Assembly: GCA_016208975.1 (NCBI GenBank)
Contig: JACQXA010000001.1
Location: 313,834 to 377,833, forward strand
Direction of reading: 5' to 3'
DNA: 64,000 nucleotides
From: Nitrospinota bacterium
Lineage (GTDB): Bacteria > Nitrospinota_A > UBA7883 > JACRLM01
The position numbers were made by a program, and so were the translations under genes. Below the pieces are notes generated by a model that did no database searches, was not told the DNA's origin, and saw only the letters and a program-made list of their open reading frames with translations. This document shows, piece by piece, positions 38,077 to 46,977 of the stretch; positions within the stretch are counted from its first letter, which is position 1; each line of letters begins with the position of its first letter.

Positions 38077-39423
38077 ATGTTAAAAGCCAAGGGGGGCAAT
38101 AGGGCGGGCGCCGCTATCGAACGGACGTTCGACACGGTGAACGCCTTCATTGAGAGCGTAATCCGGCACGAGACCACCTCCGGTGTCGTTCTGCTGATAT
38201 CTACGGCGCTGGCCCTTCTTATCATGAACTCCGGGCTGTCCTCGGCATATCTGAATTTCATCAACACCGTCATCGGCGTGAACATCGGCGGATGGGGTCT
38301 CACCGAGCCGCTCAAGCTTTGGGTGAATGACGGGCTGATGGCCATTTTCTTCCTGATGGTGGGGCTGGAGATAAAACGCGAGGTGTTGATCGGCGAGCTT
38401 GCCACGCCAAAAAAGGCTCTACTGCCCATCATCGCCGCCATCGGCGGTATGGTTATGCCCGCCTTCATATATTTCATGTTCAACCCCGGCCCGCCGGAGC
38501 TTTATGGATGGGGCATACCCATGGCCACGGATATAGCCTTCGCCATGGGCATACTGGCGGCGGCTGGAAAAAAGGCTCCCCGCTCGCTTTACGTGTTTCT
38601 CATAGCGCTTGCGATAGTGGACGACCTGGGCGCCGTGATGGTGATCGCCATTTTTTACACCAAGTACCTGGCGGCGGAATATCTCGGCGCGGCGATGCTG
38701 GTATGGGCGCTCATGTTCATCCTCAACCTGGGCGGAGTGAAAAGCCTGCTTCCTTATTATGTGCTGGCCATATTCGTATGGTTCGCCATGCTACACTCGG
38801 GAATACACGCCACACTGGCCGGAGTAATGACCGCCATGGCCATACCGTTAAGCGGCAAACTGCCCGAAAGCTCGCTGGATCTTTGCGAATTGAGCCACGG
38901 CCAGGACCGTACGGAAAAACACCACACGGTGAACAACTCCGGAAAGACTCTGATGGAGGCGAAAAAAAGGATATTCCTGGTCGAATCCCCGGTGGACAGG
39001 GCGCTGGCCGACCTGCACCTTCCCGTGGCCTACATAGTGATGCCAGTGTTCGCCTTCGTGAACGCCGGCATTCCGCTGAGCCTGGAGCTTGCCGGAAAGA
39101 TATTCACCCACCCGGTGGCCCATGGCGTGATTCTTGGGCTTTGCATAGGCAAGTTCGCCGGGATAACATTAAGCTCCCTGGCGGCCGTAAAACTTGGCGC
39201 GGCGCGCCTTCCGGACGGAATGAGCGTGGCGCATCTGGCCGGAGGCGGGCTTATTGGCGGGGTGGGATTCACCATGTCCATCTTTATCGCGGCCTTGGGT
39301 TTCAGGAACGAGCCGGAGCTTCTGCTGACGGCCAAAACGGCCATACTTTTCGGCTCCACGCTTTCCGCCATTCTGGGATTCGCCACGCTGTCGCTTGTTT
39401 CATCGCGCCGCCGCGGCGGATGA
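38077..39423 (+). CDS. nhaA: Na+/H+ antiporter NhaA
   Basis: This 448-residue membrane protein exports Na+ in exchange for H+ at the inner membrane. The double-Asp ion site is intact in ALAIVDDLGAVMVIAIFYT, and WVNDGLMAIFFLMVGLEIKRE, PMATDIAFAMGILA and GGVGFTMSIFIAALGF are family hallmarks. Length is within the NhaA range (about 390-450). A longer-than-usual loop (about residues 266-300) faces the cytoplasm between helices. It lies between DUF457 and epimerase genes, each about 50-95 bases away. Confidence 0.96.
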   Translation: MLKAKGGNRAGAAIERTFDTVNAFIESVIRHETTSGVVLLISTALALLIMNSGLSSAYLNFINTVIGVNIGGWGLTEPLKLWVNDGLMAIFFLMVGLEIKREVLIGELATPKKALLPIIAAIGGMVMPAFIYFMFNPGPPELYGWGIPMATDIAFAMGILAAAGKKAPRSLYVFLIALAIVDDLGAVMVIAIFYTKYLAAEYLGAAMLVWALMFILNLGGVKSLLPYYVLAIFVWFAMLHSGIHATLAGVMTAMAIPLSGKLPESSLDLCELSHGQDRTEKHHTVNNSGKTLMEAKKRIFLVESPVDRALADLHLPVAYIVMPVFAFVNAGIPLSLELAGKIFTHPVAHGVILGLCIGKFAGITLSSLAAVKLGAARLPDGMSVAHLAGGGLIGGVGFTMSIFIAALGFRNEPELLLTAKTAILFGSTLSAILGFATLSLVSSRRRGG

Positions 39424-39471
39424 ACGCGCAGGACAAATGTTAAACCGCTTTATTGCCTTTTGGAGAATTTG

Positions 39472-40479
39472 ATGAGCGAGCCTTCCATACAATCCGGAAG
39501 TTTGGCGGTTACCGGAGCCGGGGGTTTTATTGGATGGGCCGTATGCGCGGAGCTTCTCCGGCGCGGCTACAAGGTAAGGGCGCTACTCCGCAAAGCTCCA
39601 GCCGGAAACGAGCTGGAATCCATGGGCGCCCAGGTTATTACCGGCGACATGGGGGAGGAAACCATTTACGACAACTTGCTGGACGGGGTGACCGGCGTAT
39701 TGAATTTCGCCGGGATACTGGCCAAATGGGGTGTTTACGACTCCCATTACTGGGAAGCCAACGTGACCAACCTCAAGAAACTGCTAAAGGCATGCACACG
39801 CCATGGGGTCTCAAAATTCACCCACTGTTCTACAACAAGCGTCAACGGCAATATCAAAAATCCTCCGGCCAATGAAGACGCCACGCTGGATTGCCAGGAT
39901 ACTTACGACGTGACCAAGTCACACGGGGAGCTGGCGGCGCTGGCCTCCAACGGGGTGAAAGGCATGGCCGTCACGGTTATCCGTCCGGCGGTGGTTTACG
40001 GCCCGCGCGACATGCGCAGGCTGTCGTTTTTCAAGGGAGCGGCCAGCGGCGGCCTGACGATTTACGGTAATGGAGCCACTCTGATACACCCCGTGTATAT
40101 AGATGATCTTGTCAACGGCGCCCTGCTGGCCCATTTTTCGGAAAGGTCTGCGGGCCGGGTTTACATCATCGGCGGCGCTGAATATGTGACCGTGGAAAAA
40201 TGGGCGGAAACCATTGCGGACACGGCTGGCGCGCCCCGCAACTTCCGCCATTCGCCTATCCTTCCCGCAAAGGTGATGATCGCCGTCATGGAAAAGATTT
40301 TCACCGCTTTCCAGGTGGAGCCGCCGCTTATCAGGCGCAAGCTGGGCTTCTTCATCAAGAACAGGGCTTACGATATCTCGAGGGCCAGAGCGGAACTGGG
40401 GTTCAATCCATCCGTCTCCCTGGAGGATGGCGCCGGAAAAACGCTGGAATGGTACAGGAGCGCGGGATACATACCGTGA
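39472..40479 (+). CDS. NAD(P)-dependent epimerase/dehydratase-like SDR
   Basis: This 335-residue extended short-chain dehydrogenase has the nucleotide-binding motif VTGAGGFIGWAV near the N-terminus, an acidic residue pattern consistent with NAD(P) binding, a catalytic Ser in CSTTSVNG, and the YxxxK motif in YDVTKSHGE. RPAVVYGPRD and the C-terminal AELGFNPSVSLEDG match sugar-nucleotide epimerase and 3-beta-HSD-like members. The substrate is unknown. GGAG lies 6 bases before ATG 39472; a TTG at 39460 is less likely. No clear pathway neighbours are present. Confidence 0.88.
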   Translation: MSEPSIQSGSLAVTGAGGFIGWAVCAELLRRGYKVRALLRKAPAGNELESMGAQVITGDMGEETIYDNLLDGVTGVLNFAGILAKWGVYDSHYWEANVTNLKKLLKACTRHGVSKFTHCSTTSVNGNIKNPPANEDATLDCQDTYDVTKSHGELAALASNGVKGMAVTVIRPAVVYGPRDMRRLSFFKGAASGGLTIYGNGATLIHPVYIDDLVNGALLAHFSERSAGRVYIIGGAEYVTVEKWAETIADTAGAPRNFRHSPILPAKVMIAVMEKIFTAFQVEPPLIRRKLGFFIKNRAYDISRARAELGFNPSVSLEDGAGKTLEWYRSAGYIP

Positions 40480-40501
40480 GCCGCTTTCGGAGCCCTGAAC
40501 G

Positions 40502-41605
40502 CTAAGCGCCCTTCTCCAGTTTGGCCAGCCATTCTATCGGCTCTTTCATTTTTGGATCCAGCGTGTGGGCTTTCTTGAAACTTTCCACGGCTTTTGTCAC
40601 CTCACCTTTGCGGTAGAAGGTCATGCCGATATTAAAATGCACTCCAGCGTCGCTGTCGTCCATTTCCAGCGCCCGGCTATACATCTCCAGCGCCTTGTCG
40701 AACCGCCCGGCGCGGGACTGGGCTATGCCGATACGGTTATACACGTGGATAAGCTGGGGGTCTATGTTGTGGGCCATTTCAAAATAGCCTATGGCTTCGT
40801 CTATCCAGCCTTTGTTCAGCGCCAGGTTGCCCATTTCAATAATGAACATAAGGTCGTTCTTCCGGCGGGACACGCAAAGGTCCATCACGCGAAGGGCTTT
40901 TTCCTTCTCCATGGTCTCGCAGGCCACCATCGCCTTTATCATCAGCGCGCGGGGGTGGTCCGGCTGTAACTGGTCGGCCTTTTGCAAAACCCGCAGGGCC
41001 GCGTCGTAATCCTCCAGCTCGAAAAGGGTTTCGGCCATTTTCAGATACGCCTCGAAAAAATCCGGGCTCTCCTTCAGCGTCTGCCTAAGCTCTTCCTTGG
41101 CCTCTTCAAAATCGCCATTCTCAAAAGCGTCTATCCCCTTGTTGTAATGTTCCAGGGCTTTGGACTCGTCCAGCACCCGGTTCTTTTCCACGGCGCCTTT
41201 TTTGAGTATCTCGATCAGCGCCTGCTCCACCTTGTACCCGTTTATGGGCGTTTCGGCCCAGTATATGAGCGCATCGGCGTTGGTGTAATGTTTCGGATGC
41301 TCCTTGGGCTTGTTGGTGAACAACAGTAATGGAGTGTGCTTGAACCGGGTGGACTCTATCAGTTGCTTTAAAAAATCCAGCCCATCCTGATGGTCCACCG
41401 GAAACACAAGCAGGCTGGTGGTGGAAAGCTTTAGCTTCTCCCAAGCCTCTTTGCAGTCGTCAAACTCCGAAATGTCGGAAAAACCATCGTCACGCAAAAC
41501 ATTCTTAACCTGTTTGCGTTCGTTCCGGTTGTCCATGACTATGGATATCCGGCGTTTTCCGTATTTGTCGAACAAGGCTTTTAGAGCTTTGTCGGTTTGC
41601 GGCAT
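40502..41605 (-). CDS. TPR protein with an N-terminal degenerate receiver-like domain
   Basis: This 367-residue cytoplasmic protein has an N-terminal alpha/beta domain (residues about 15-130) shaped like a response-regulator receiver. The strand TTSLLVFPVDHQDGLDFL lacks the expected phospho-Asp position, so it is a pseudo-receiver. From about residue 145 to the end there are five or six tetratricopeptide repeats (for example GDFEEAKEELRQTLKESPDF, then AGRFDKALEMYSRALEMDDS). TPRs mediate protein-protein contacts. Partners are unknown. A promoter with a short inverted repeat lies upstream. Confidence 0.83.
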   Translation of the reverse strand: MPQTDKALKALFDKYGKRRISIVMDNRNERKQVKNVLRDDGFSDISEFDDCKEAWEKLKLSTTSLLVFPVDHQDGLDFLKQLIESTRFKHTPLLLFTNKPKEHPKHYTNADALIYWAETPINGYKVEQALIEILKKGAVEKNRVLDESKALEHYNKGIDAFENGDFEEAKEELRQTLKESPDFFEAYLKMAETLFELEDYDAALRVLQKADQLQPDHPRALMIKAMVACETMEKEKALRVMDLCVSRRKNDLMFIIEMGNLALNKGWIDEAIGYFEMAHNIDPQLIHVYNRIGIAQSRAGRFDKALEMYSRALEMDDSDAGVHFNIGMTFYRKGEVTKAVESFKKAHTLDPKMKEPIEWLAKLEKGA

Positions 41606-41649
41606 AAATGATTGTAAATTAATTTAAAAAGATTGCTAATTGTTTGTTA

Positions 41650-41679
41650 ATTATATCATCATTTGATGAAATAACACAA
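41650..41679 (-). promoter_or_regulatory. Promoter and inverted repeat upstream of the TPR gene
   Basis: On the minus strand, TATAAT (41655-41650) is preceded by 18 bases and a weak TTGTGT -35 box (41679-41674). Within the spacer, TCATCA and TGATGA form an inverted repeat with a 2-base gap (41656-41669), which could be an operator. The surrounding 90 bases are AT-rich compared with the rest of the window. Confidence 0.4.
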
Positions 41680-41751
41680 TCCCTTTCGAGACAGGAACGA
41701 TTCGTTACATTTTGAAAATATCTCTATGGGTTGCAAGGAAGCGGAACAAAT

Positions 41752-41786
41752 AAAAAAACCCGGCGTTCGAAAACCTTCGCCGGGCC
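41752..41786 (-). terminator. Rho-independent terminator for the tsaB-DUF465 unit
   Basis: On the minus strand, CCCGGCG (41784-41778) pairs with CGCCGGG (41765-41759) around a 12-base loop and is followed by a run of seven T. It lies 27 bases after the DUF465 stop. Confidence 0.88.
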
Positions 41787-41812
41787 TTAGGCTGATGAAT
41801 GTCGGGCGTGAA

Positions 41813-42058
41813 CTACCCCGTCACACCCCGCAAGACCTTCCTGGCTTCACTCAGTATTTTTTCCATCCGGTCTTTACCCAGGAGTTTCAGTTTTTTAAGA
41901 CGGGTAAGTTCCATCTCCTCTTCGGGGGTGAGCGTTTTTTTCCTGACCAGCTCGTTCACGTCCCTCTCCATCCTGAAATGCTCTTCATGGAGAGTCCTGA
42001 ACTCGTCGTTCTCCTCGATCAGCCTGCTTGCCAAGTCGTTCATGGTAGCTGTGCTCAT
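41813..42058 (-). CDS. DUF465 (YdcH-like) small helical protein
   Basis: This 81-residue protein has the DUF465 pattern: LIEENDEFRTLHEEHFRMERDV at the start, then LTPEEEMELTRLKKLKLLGKDRMEKIL. It is two helices forming a coiled coil; the function in bacteria is unknown. AAAGGAGGAG lies at suitable spacing before the ATG, a strong ribosome-binding site. It is probably co-transcribed with tsaB, whose stop lies 21 bases upstream, and is followed by a terminator. Confidence 0.88.
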   Translation of the reverse strand: MSTATMNDLASRLIEENDEFRTLHEEHFRMERDVNELVRKKTLTPEEEMELTRLKKLKLLGKDRMEKILSEARKVLRGVTG

Positions 42059-42079
42059 GGGCGCTCCTCCTTTTAAAGA

Positions 42080-42766
42080 TTAATTGATATGGAGTTTTTC
42101 CCAGTTCAGTTCCGCCTGGGAGCGGCCTACGTACTTTAATACCGGGCGATTGTCTTTGGCGACTCCGGCTATTAGCTGTTCCCCGGCAATAAGAGCCACC
42201 GGCACGGCCAACGGATGGGCCGGCCACGAAGTCCACAACACCGGTCCATCCAGCGCTTCGTTGAAAATTTCCGCGTATGGCTCAAACCCGTCGCCGATAA
42301 ATTGAGCCGGGCCATGGATGGATCTGGCCAGTTTTTCAGGCTCGATAGCCACATCTTCGGCAAGCCTTTGACCGGTGGAGGAGAAAAACGCGGCGTAAAC
42401 TTCCCCTTTCCGAGCGTTGAGCAGGGGAACCACCATTCCCGCCTCCGCGGAGCCGCGGCAAGAACGGGCCAAAGCCTCCAGCGTTCCCACTCCCACCACG
42501 GGTTTGCCGGTGACATCCGCCAGGCCCACGGCGGTTGACAAGCCTATCCGCAGGCCGGTAAAAGAGCCTGGGCCGGAAGATACGGCGAAACAGTCCACAT
42601 CTTCAAGTTGCAGTTGGTTTTCATCAAGAATGGCCCTGGCCAGCGCAAGAACATTTCGGGAATGGGACAAGCCGCGCTTGTCCTCAATAACTGCTTTTAT
42701 CTCCCCATCCACGGCCAAAGCGGCGCTTGCGGATTTAGTGGACGTGTCAATAGCCAGTATATGCAT
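42080..42766 (-). CDS. tsaB: tRNA threonylcarbamoyladenosine biosynthesis protein TsaB
   Basis: This 228-residue actin-like ATPase-fold protein assists TsaD, TsaE and TsaC in making t6A37 on tRNAs that read ANN codons. The start MHILAIDTSTKSASAALAVDG and the segments RGLSHSRNVLALARAIL, VDCFAVSSGPGSFTGLRIGLSTAVGLA and KPVVGVGTLEALA are characteristic. The C-terminal half is more divergent, which is normal for TsaB. ATG 42766, after GGAAGG, is preferred over the in-frame TTG at 42784. Confidence 0.94.
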   Translation of the reverse strand: MHILAIDTSTKSASAALAVDGEIKAVIEDKRGLSHSRNVLALARAILDENQLQLEDVDCFAVSSGPGSFTGLRIGLSTAVGLADVTGKPVVGVGTLEALARSCRGSAEAGMVVPLLNARKGEVYAAFFSSTGQRLAEDVAIEPEKLARSIHGPAQFIGDGFEPYAEIFNEALDGPVLWTSWPAHPLAVPVALIAGEQLIAGVAKDNRPVLKYVGRSQAELNWEKLHIN

Positions 42767-42988
42767 GTTGAGGGGGCCTTCCAAAAGTGGGTCGTTTGGT
42801 AAAGGCTCTAACTATTTCTTAACAGAATGGCGGGCTGGAAGCAACCGCTGTTTTCAACTTTTTTCTCCCGCCCCGTCCCCTTTTTACCGATCCCTTCGCA
42901 ACCCATTAAAACTAAAAGCCGCGCATGCCTCGGCCGGCGGTAAATCCCGTGGCGCGGAGGGCGATTATATGGTAGTTTTTGAAATATT

Positions 42989-45301
42989 ATGATCGCAAAC
43001 GATTCCGAAGGGCCTCTACTTCCGCCAGGCGCCAAACCCCGGGCGGTTATCCTTCTGCCGGAGAAAGACGCTTACCTGGCTGGGATCTATTTCAACCTTC
43101 TGGAGCGGGCCGGGTTTTTACCCCGGCTGGCCACGGGGGAAGACAGCCTGGACGGGGACGACCTTACCCTGATGGGGTTTCAGATGGCCGCCGCCAATCC
43201 AAAACTGGCGCAATCCATACCCGCCCACCGCCTGTTGATAGATTTCCATTTCAAGAAGGACTACGAGCAGAACCCCACGGCGTATCCGTTCCATCTTCTG
43301 GACCATCTGACGGTCATCGTCCACGACCATGAGGCGGAACGGTTCCTGCTCAAAAGCATCCGCGCCATGAACTGCAAAACGGCGTTGTTCCCATATAAAT
43401 CCCAGGTCAACGCCTGCGCCATCGGCCCGGGGGAACGGAAGATATTCTCACCGGCTGAATTCAAGGGGCACCCGTGGCTTGCCGGAATGGAGGTGGAATA
43501 CATCTCTCCGCCGTTTCCGCCCATGGCTCCGGCGGGTTCTTTCATTGTGGCGCCGGAGTACGACCCGGCCATATGGCCAACCCTTTTCTGGGGGGCCGAA
43601 GGAGGGTTACCTGCGGTTTTGCCCGCTAACGAGTCTTTCTCCTCATGGTTCTTTTACGGCGCCCTGCTTTTCGACCCTTCATCGCAAGAGGATTTCAATT
43701 TCAAAACCTCCATGCTCAGCCGCCCTGCCCCTGCCGGAACGAAACCGGAAGGCGTAAAGCGCAAGATAGGCATTGTGGCCCCCCGGCATGGAAGAAACGC
43801 TCCCGGCGGCGCCGAAACCCTGGCGGACAACCTGGCCCGCAACCTGCGTACAGCGGGGCACGACGCGGAGATAATCACCACCTGCACCGACAGCATGATC
43901 AAATGGAACAACCATCTGTCCGAGGGGCTGTCCAACGATGAAGGGCTTCCCGTCCGCCGGTTCGCCATAGATAAAACGGACCAGACCGGGTTTCACAGCA
44001 TCGGCCACAAGATAAACAAACGGGAGCCTGTCAGCTGGACCGAGGAAACCGAATGGCTCCGCCTATCCATCCGGTCCCGGGCCATGGAGGCGTACCTTAA
44101 GGCCCATGAAGCGGATTACGACCATTTGTTCTTCGTCCCATATTTATATGGGACCGCCTACTGGCCCAGCCAGATAGCGCCGGAGAAAAGCTATCTCATC
44201 CCCTGCTATCACCGCGAGGCCCCGGCATACACCCGGGCTTTGCGGCAGAACGCCATGTGGGTGTCGGGCATATCGTTCAACACGCTGGCGGAAAAGAGGC
44301 TGGCCGAAACCGAGCTTAAGATAAGAAACGAGAACACGGAAGTTATCGGGCTGGGGGTGGACACGCGGATTAAAGGCGACCCCGCCCGGTTCCGCGCCAA
44401 AACCGGGGTGGATTACGATTTCCTTCTGTACGTGGGGCGGCTCCAGCGGGAGAAAAACGTCCCGCAATTACTGGACTATTTCCATTCCGGAGCCGGGCAG
44501 ATAAAAAGCGGCCTCTTGCTGGCTGGCATGGGGGATGTGAGGGTGAAAGACGACCCGTCCATCCGCCTGAAAAGCCTTGGTTTCGTGCCCGAGCAGGAAA
44601 AGATAGACGCTTATTCCGCCTGTCTTGCCTTCGTATTGCCATCCACCCAGGAAAGCTTCTCGATTGTGATGATGGAGTCCTGGCTCCAGGGCCGCCCGGT
44701 GATTGCCAACGCCGCGTGCAACGTGGCGCGGGAGCATATTTATACTTGTGGCGGCGGGCTTCTTTATAGCGACGCCGCCGAGTTCGCCCAAGCGGTAAGA
44801 AAACTGGAGCAAGACAAAGCCTACGCAGACGAGCTGGGCCAAAAAGGGCGTGAATACGCGCTGGCGAATTTCCAGTGGGAAAACATAATCGCCCGGCTGG
44901 ACAAATTCCTGAACGGCGCCCCGCCCCGCCCATTATGGGAGCGGCTGGGGGAAGCCGCCCGGAGAAGCTCTTACGCCCTTTCGGAAGGCAGGGAGGGCCC
45001 CATGACGCACATGCTGTCGGAGATCAGGCGCAACCTGATGGGGGGCGAGGTGGCTTACGAAACCCCGTTGCTGGAGGCCCTTGCAAACGTAGATGAACAA
45101 TCCCATATCCACCCTGAATACCGGGAGTTCTCCGACAGGCCGGTAATAGGCCCGCTATTAAGCAAAATACGGGGATTGATGACGAACCACTTGCGGAAGA
45201 ACTACCTGGAGATACTCGAAAGCAAACAAACGCGGTTCAACAGCGAAACGGTGAAGATAATAAGACGGCTGTTCGAGGATATCAGGAAGCTTGGCGGGTG
45301 A
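42989..45301 (+). CDS. Large glycosyltransferase with C-terminal GT4-type domain
   Basis: This 770-residue protein has an N-terminal region of about 250 residues of unknown type (HRLLIDFHFKKDYEQNP; LLDHLTVIVHDHEAERFLLK) and a GT-B glycosyltransferase from about residue 256 (KIGIVAPRHGRNAPGGAETLADNLARNL) to about 650. The donor-binding half has DFLLYVGRLQREKNVPQLLDYF, GLLLAGMGD and the E-x7-E region TQESFSIVMMESWLQGRPVIAN, as in family GT4. A helical tail of about 120 residues ends the protein. The sugar and acceptor are unknown. It is likely involved in surface polysaccharide synthesis. Confidence 0.85.
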   Translation: MIANDSEGPLLPPGAKPRAVILLPEKDAYLAGIYFNLLERAGFLPRLATGEDSLDGDDLTLMGFQMAAANPKLAQSIPAHRLLIDFHFKKDYEQNPTAYPFHLLDHLTVIVHDHEAERFLLKSIRAMNCKTALFPYKSQVNACAIGPGERKIFSPAEFKGHPWLAGMEVEYISPPFPPMAPAGSFIVAPEYDPAIWPTLFWGAEGGLPAVLPANESFSSWFFYGALLFDPSSQEDFNFKTSMLSRPAPAGTKPEGVKRKIGIVAPRHGRNAPGGAETLADNLARNLRTAGHDAEIITTCTDSMIKWNNHLSEGLSNDEGLPVRRFAIDKTDQTGFHSIGHKINKREPVSWTEETEWLRLSIRSRAMEAYLKAHEADYDHLFFVPYLYGTAYWPSQIAPEKSYLIPCYHREAPAYTRALRQNAMWVSGISFNTLAEKRLAETELKIRNENTEVIGLGVDTRIKGDPARFRAKTGVDYDFLLYVGRLQREKNVPQLLDYFHSGAGQIKSGLLLAGMGDVRVKDDPSIRLKSLGFVPEQEKIDAYSACLAFVLPSTQESFSIVMMESWLQGRPVIANAACNVAREHIYTCGGGLLYSDAAEFAQAVRKLEQDKAYADELGQKGREYALANFQWENIIARLDKFLNGAPPRPLWERLGEAARRSSYALSEGREGPMTHMLSEIRRNLMGGEVAYETPLLEALANVDEQSHIHPEYREFSDRPVIGPLLSKIRGLMTNHLRKNYLEILESKQTRFNSETVKIIRRLFEDIRKLGG

Positions 45302-45444
45302 CATCTAAACCGTTTAAAATCAAGCGCCGTTTGCCCGGTTTATAGCCTATAATTGACCCGAAGCGCCCGGGGCATGTCGGGGGAATGTTTAAGGCGGCTC
45401 CCCCACAGCGGCGCGCAAGGTTTCGCTCCTTTTTGGGGATGATA

Positions 45445-46977
45445 ATGTCCGCAAAGGTAAGTTTAACTGTTGTCCGGGGCAAACTGGCAGGCCAGGTGTA
45501 CACCTTCGACAGCCGCGAAACCTGCGTCATCGGCAGAGGGCTGGACTGTAATCCCCGCCTCCCCGATGATGAAGCCCACAGGACCATATCCCGCCATCAT
45601 TGTCTGCTGGACATCAATCCGCCGGATGCGCGGATAAGGGATTTCGGAAGTCTCAACGGCACCTTCGTAAACGAACAGAAGATAGGCCAGCGCCCGGGGG
45701 AAAAACAGGCTGGGGAAACGGCCTCCGCCGAGTTCCCCGAATATGACTTAAAGGACGGGGATGAAATAAGGCTGGGCGACACGGTGCTCCGCGTGGGGAT
45801 AGAAATTCCCGTATTCTGCGCCGACTGTTCCGCGGAAATACCGAATGAGGAAAAAGAAGCCTGCTTTGTAAAAGAAGGGGTTTATGTTTGCCACGATTGC
45901 CGGGCCTCGTCTAACGTGGTGGCCAATACCGCCCTGCATGTTACCCCAGGCAAGGAATGCGCCGAATGCGGCAGGAATGTGGCCGACGAGTTTGAGCCAG
46001 GCAGGAACGGCGAGTATCTGTGCTCCGATTGCAGGAATGACCCGTTCCGTGTGGTGAAAGACCTGCTCAACAAGGCCAACTCCGGCGAGGAGGCTTTGCA
46101 TGGGGTGAAGGGATACTCCATCATGCGGGAGTTGGGTAAAGGAGGCATGGGCGCGGTTTACCTTGCCCGGCACGACACCACCAAAGGCCAGGTGGCCATG
46201 AAAATAATGCTACCCCAGGTGGCGGCGGACGAACGCTCCAAAGAGATGTTCCTGCGCGAGATGGAAAACGCCAAAGTCCTCAACCATCCCAATGTGGTGC
46301 GTTTGCTGGATTCCGGTTACGCCGACGGGGTGTTCTTCTTCACCATGGAGTTTTGCGACGGCGGCGGGCTGGACAGGCATTTGCGGCTTGAAGGCGGCAA
46401 GCTTACGGTGGACAAGGCGCTTAAATTGATCCTGCCACTGCTGGACGGGCTGGAGCATATCCATACCGTGGAGTTGCCCGCGGTGAAACTGTCCGATGGA
46501 AACATCGTGTCGGCCAAGGGGCTTGTGCACAGGGATTTAAAACCGGCCAATGTGTTCCTGATGGGCAATGGCGCCAACGTTATCCCGAAAATCGCCGACG
46601 TGGGGCTGGGCAAGGCTTTCGACATCGCCGGGCTTTCCGGGCAGACCATGACCGGAGTAACGGCTGGCACCCCGCTGTTCATGCCGCGCCAGCAGATAAT
46701 AAACTTTAAATACGCCAAGCCGGATGTGGACGTTTGGGCCATGGCGGCCACGTTTTACTTCATGCTCACCGGAAAAACGCCCAGGGATTTCCCTAGGGGC
46801 AAAGACCCGTGGCAGACTGTCCTGCAAACCAAGGCCGTGCCCATCCGCCAGCGGGAGCCGTACATTCCCGAAAAACTGGCGGCGGTCATAGACTCCGCGC
46901 TTACGGACCAGCCGGAGATAACTTTCAAATCCGCGGCGCAACTTAAAAAAGCCATCGAGGAGGCGGTTAGGGAATGA
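45445..46977 (+). CDS. FHA-zinc-finger-Ser/Thr kinase with DVG in place of DFG
   Basis: This protein of about 510 residues has an FHA phosphothreonine-binding domain (residues 20-120; CVIGRGLDCNPRLPD, SRHHCLLD, DFGSLNGTFVN), four C-x2-C knuckles (CADC, CHDC, CAEC, CSDC; about 130-210) and a kinase domain from about 230. The kinase has the loop LGKGGMGAVYLAR and catalytic HRDLKPAN (H362-D364). The metal-binding motif reads D385-V-G instead of DFG, and an insert of roughly 15 residues precedes HRD. The start is ATG 45445, after GGGG. The stop overlaps the PP2C start (ATGA), so kinase and phosphatase are co-translated. It is cytoplasmic. Confidence 0.9.
   Translation: MSAKVSLTVVRGKLAGQVYTFDSRETCVIGRGLDCNPRLPDDEAHRTISRHHCLLDINPPDARIRDFGSLNGTFVNEQKIGQRPGEKQAGETASAEFPEYDLKDGDEIRLGDTVLRVGIEIPVFCADCSAEIPNEEKEACFVKEGVYVCHDCRASSNVVANTALHVTPGKECAECGRNVADEFEPGRNGEYLCSDCRNDPFRVVKDLLNKANSGEEALHGVKGYSIMRELGKGGMGAVYLARHDTTKGQVAMKIMLPQVAADERSKEMFLREMENAKVLNHPNVVRLLDSGYADGVFFFTMEFCDGGGLDRHLRLEGGKLTVDKALKLILPLLDGLEHIHTVELPAVKLSDGNIVSAKGLVHRDLKPANVFLMGNGANVIPKIADVGLGKAFDIAGLSGQTMTGVTAGTPLFMPRQQIINFKYAKPDVDVWAMAATFYFMLTGKTPRDFPRGKDPWQTVLQTKAVPIRQREPYIPEKLAAVIDSALTDQPEITFKSAAQLKKAIEEAVRE

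Noticed and set aside
38508-39443. Plus-strand frame (311 codons) inside nhaA in another frame
   Set aside because: It is a shifted-frame shadow of nhaA, rich in Arg, Gly and His.
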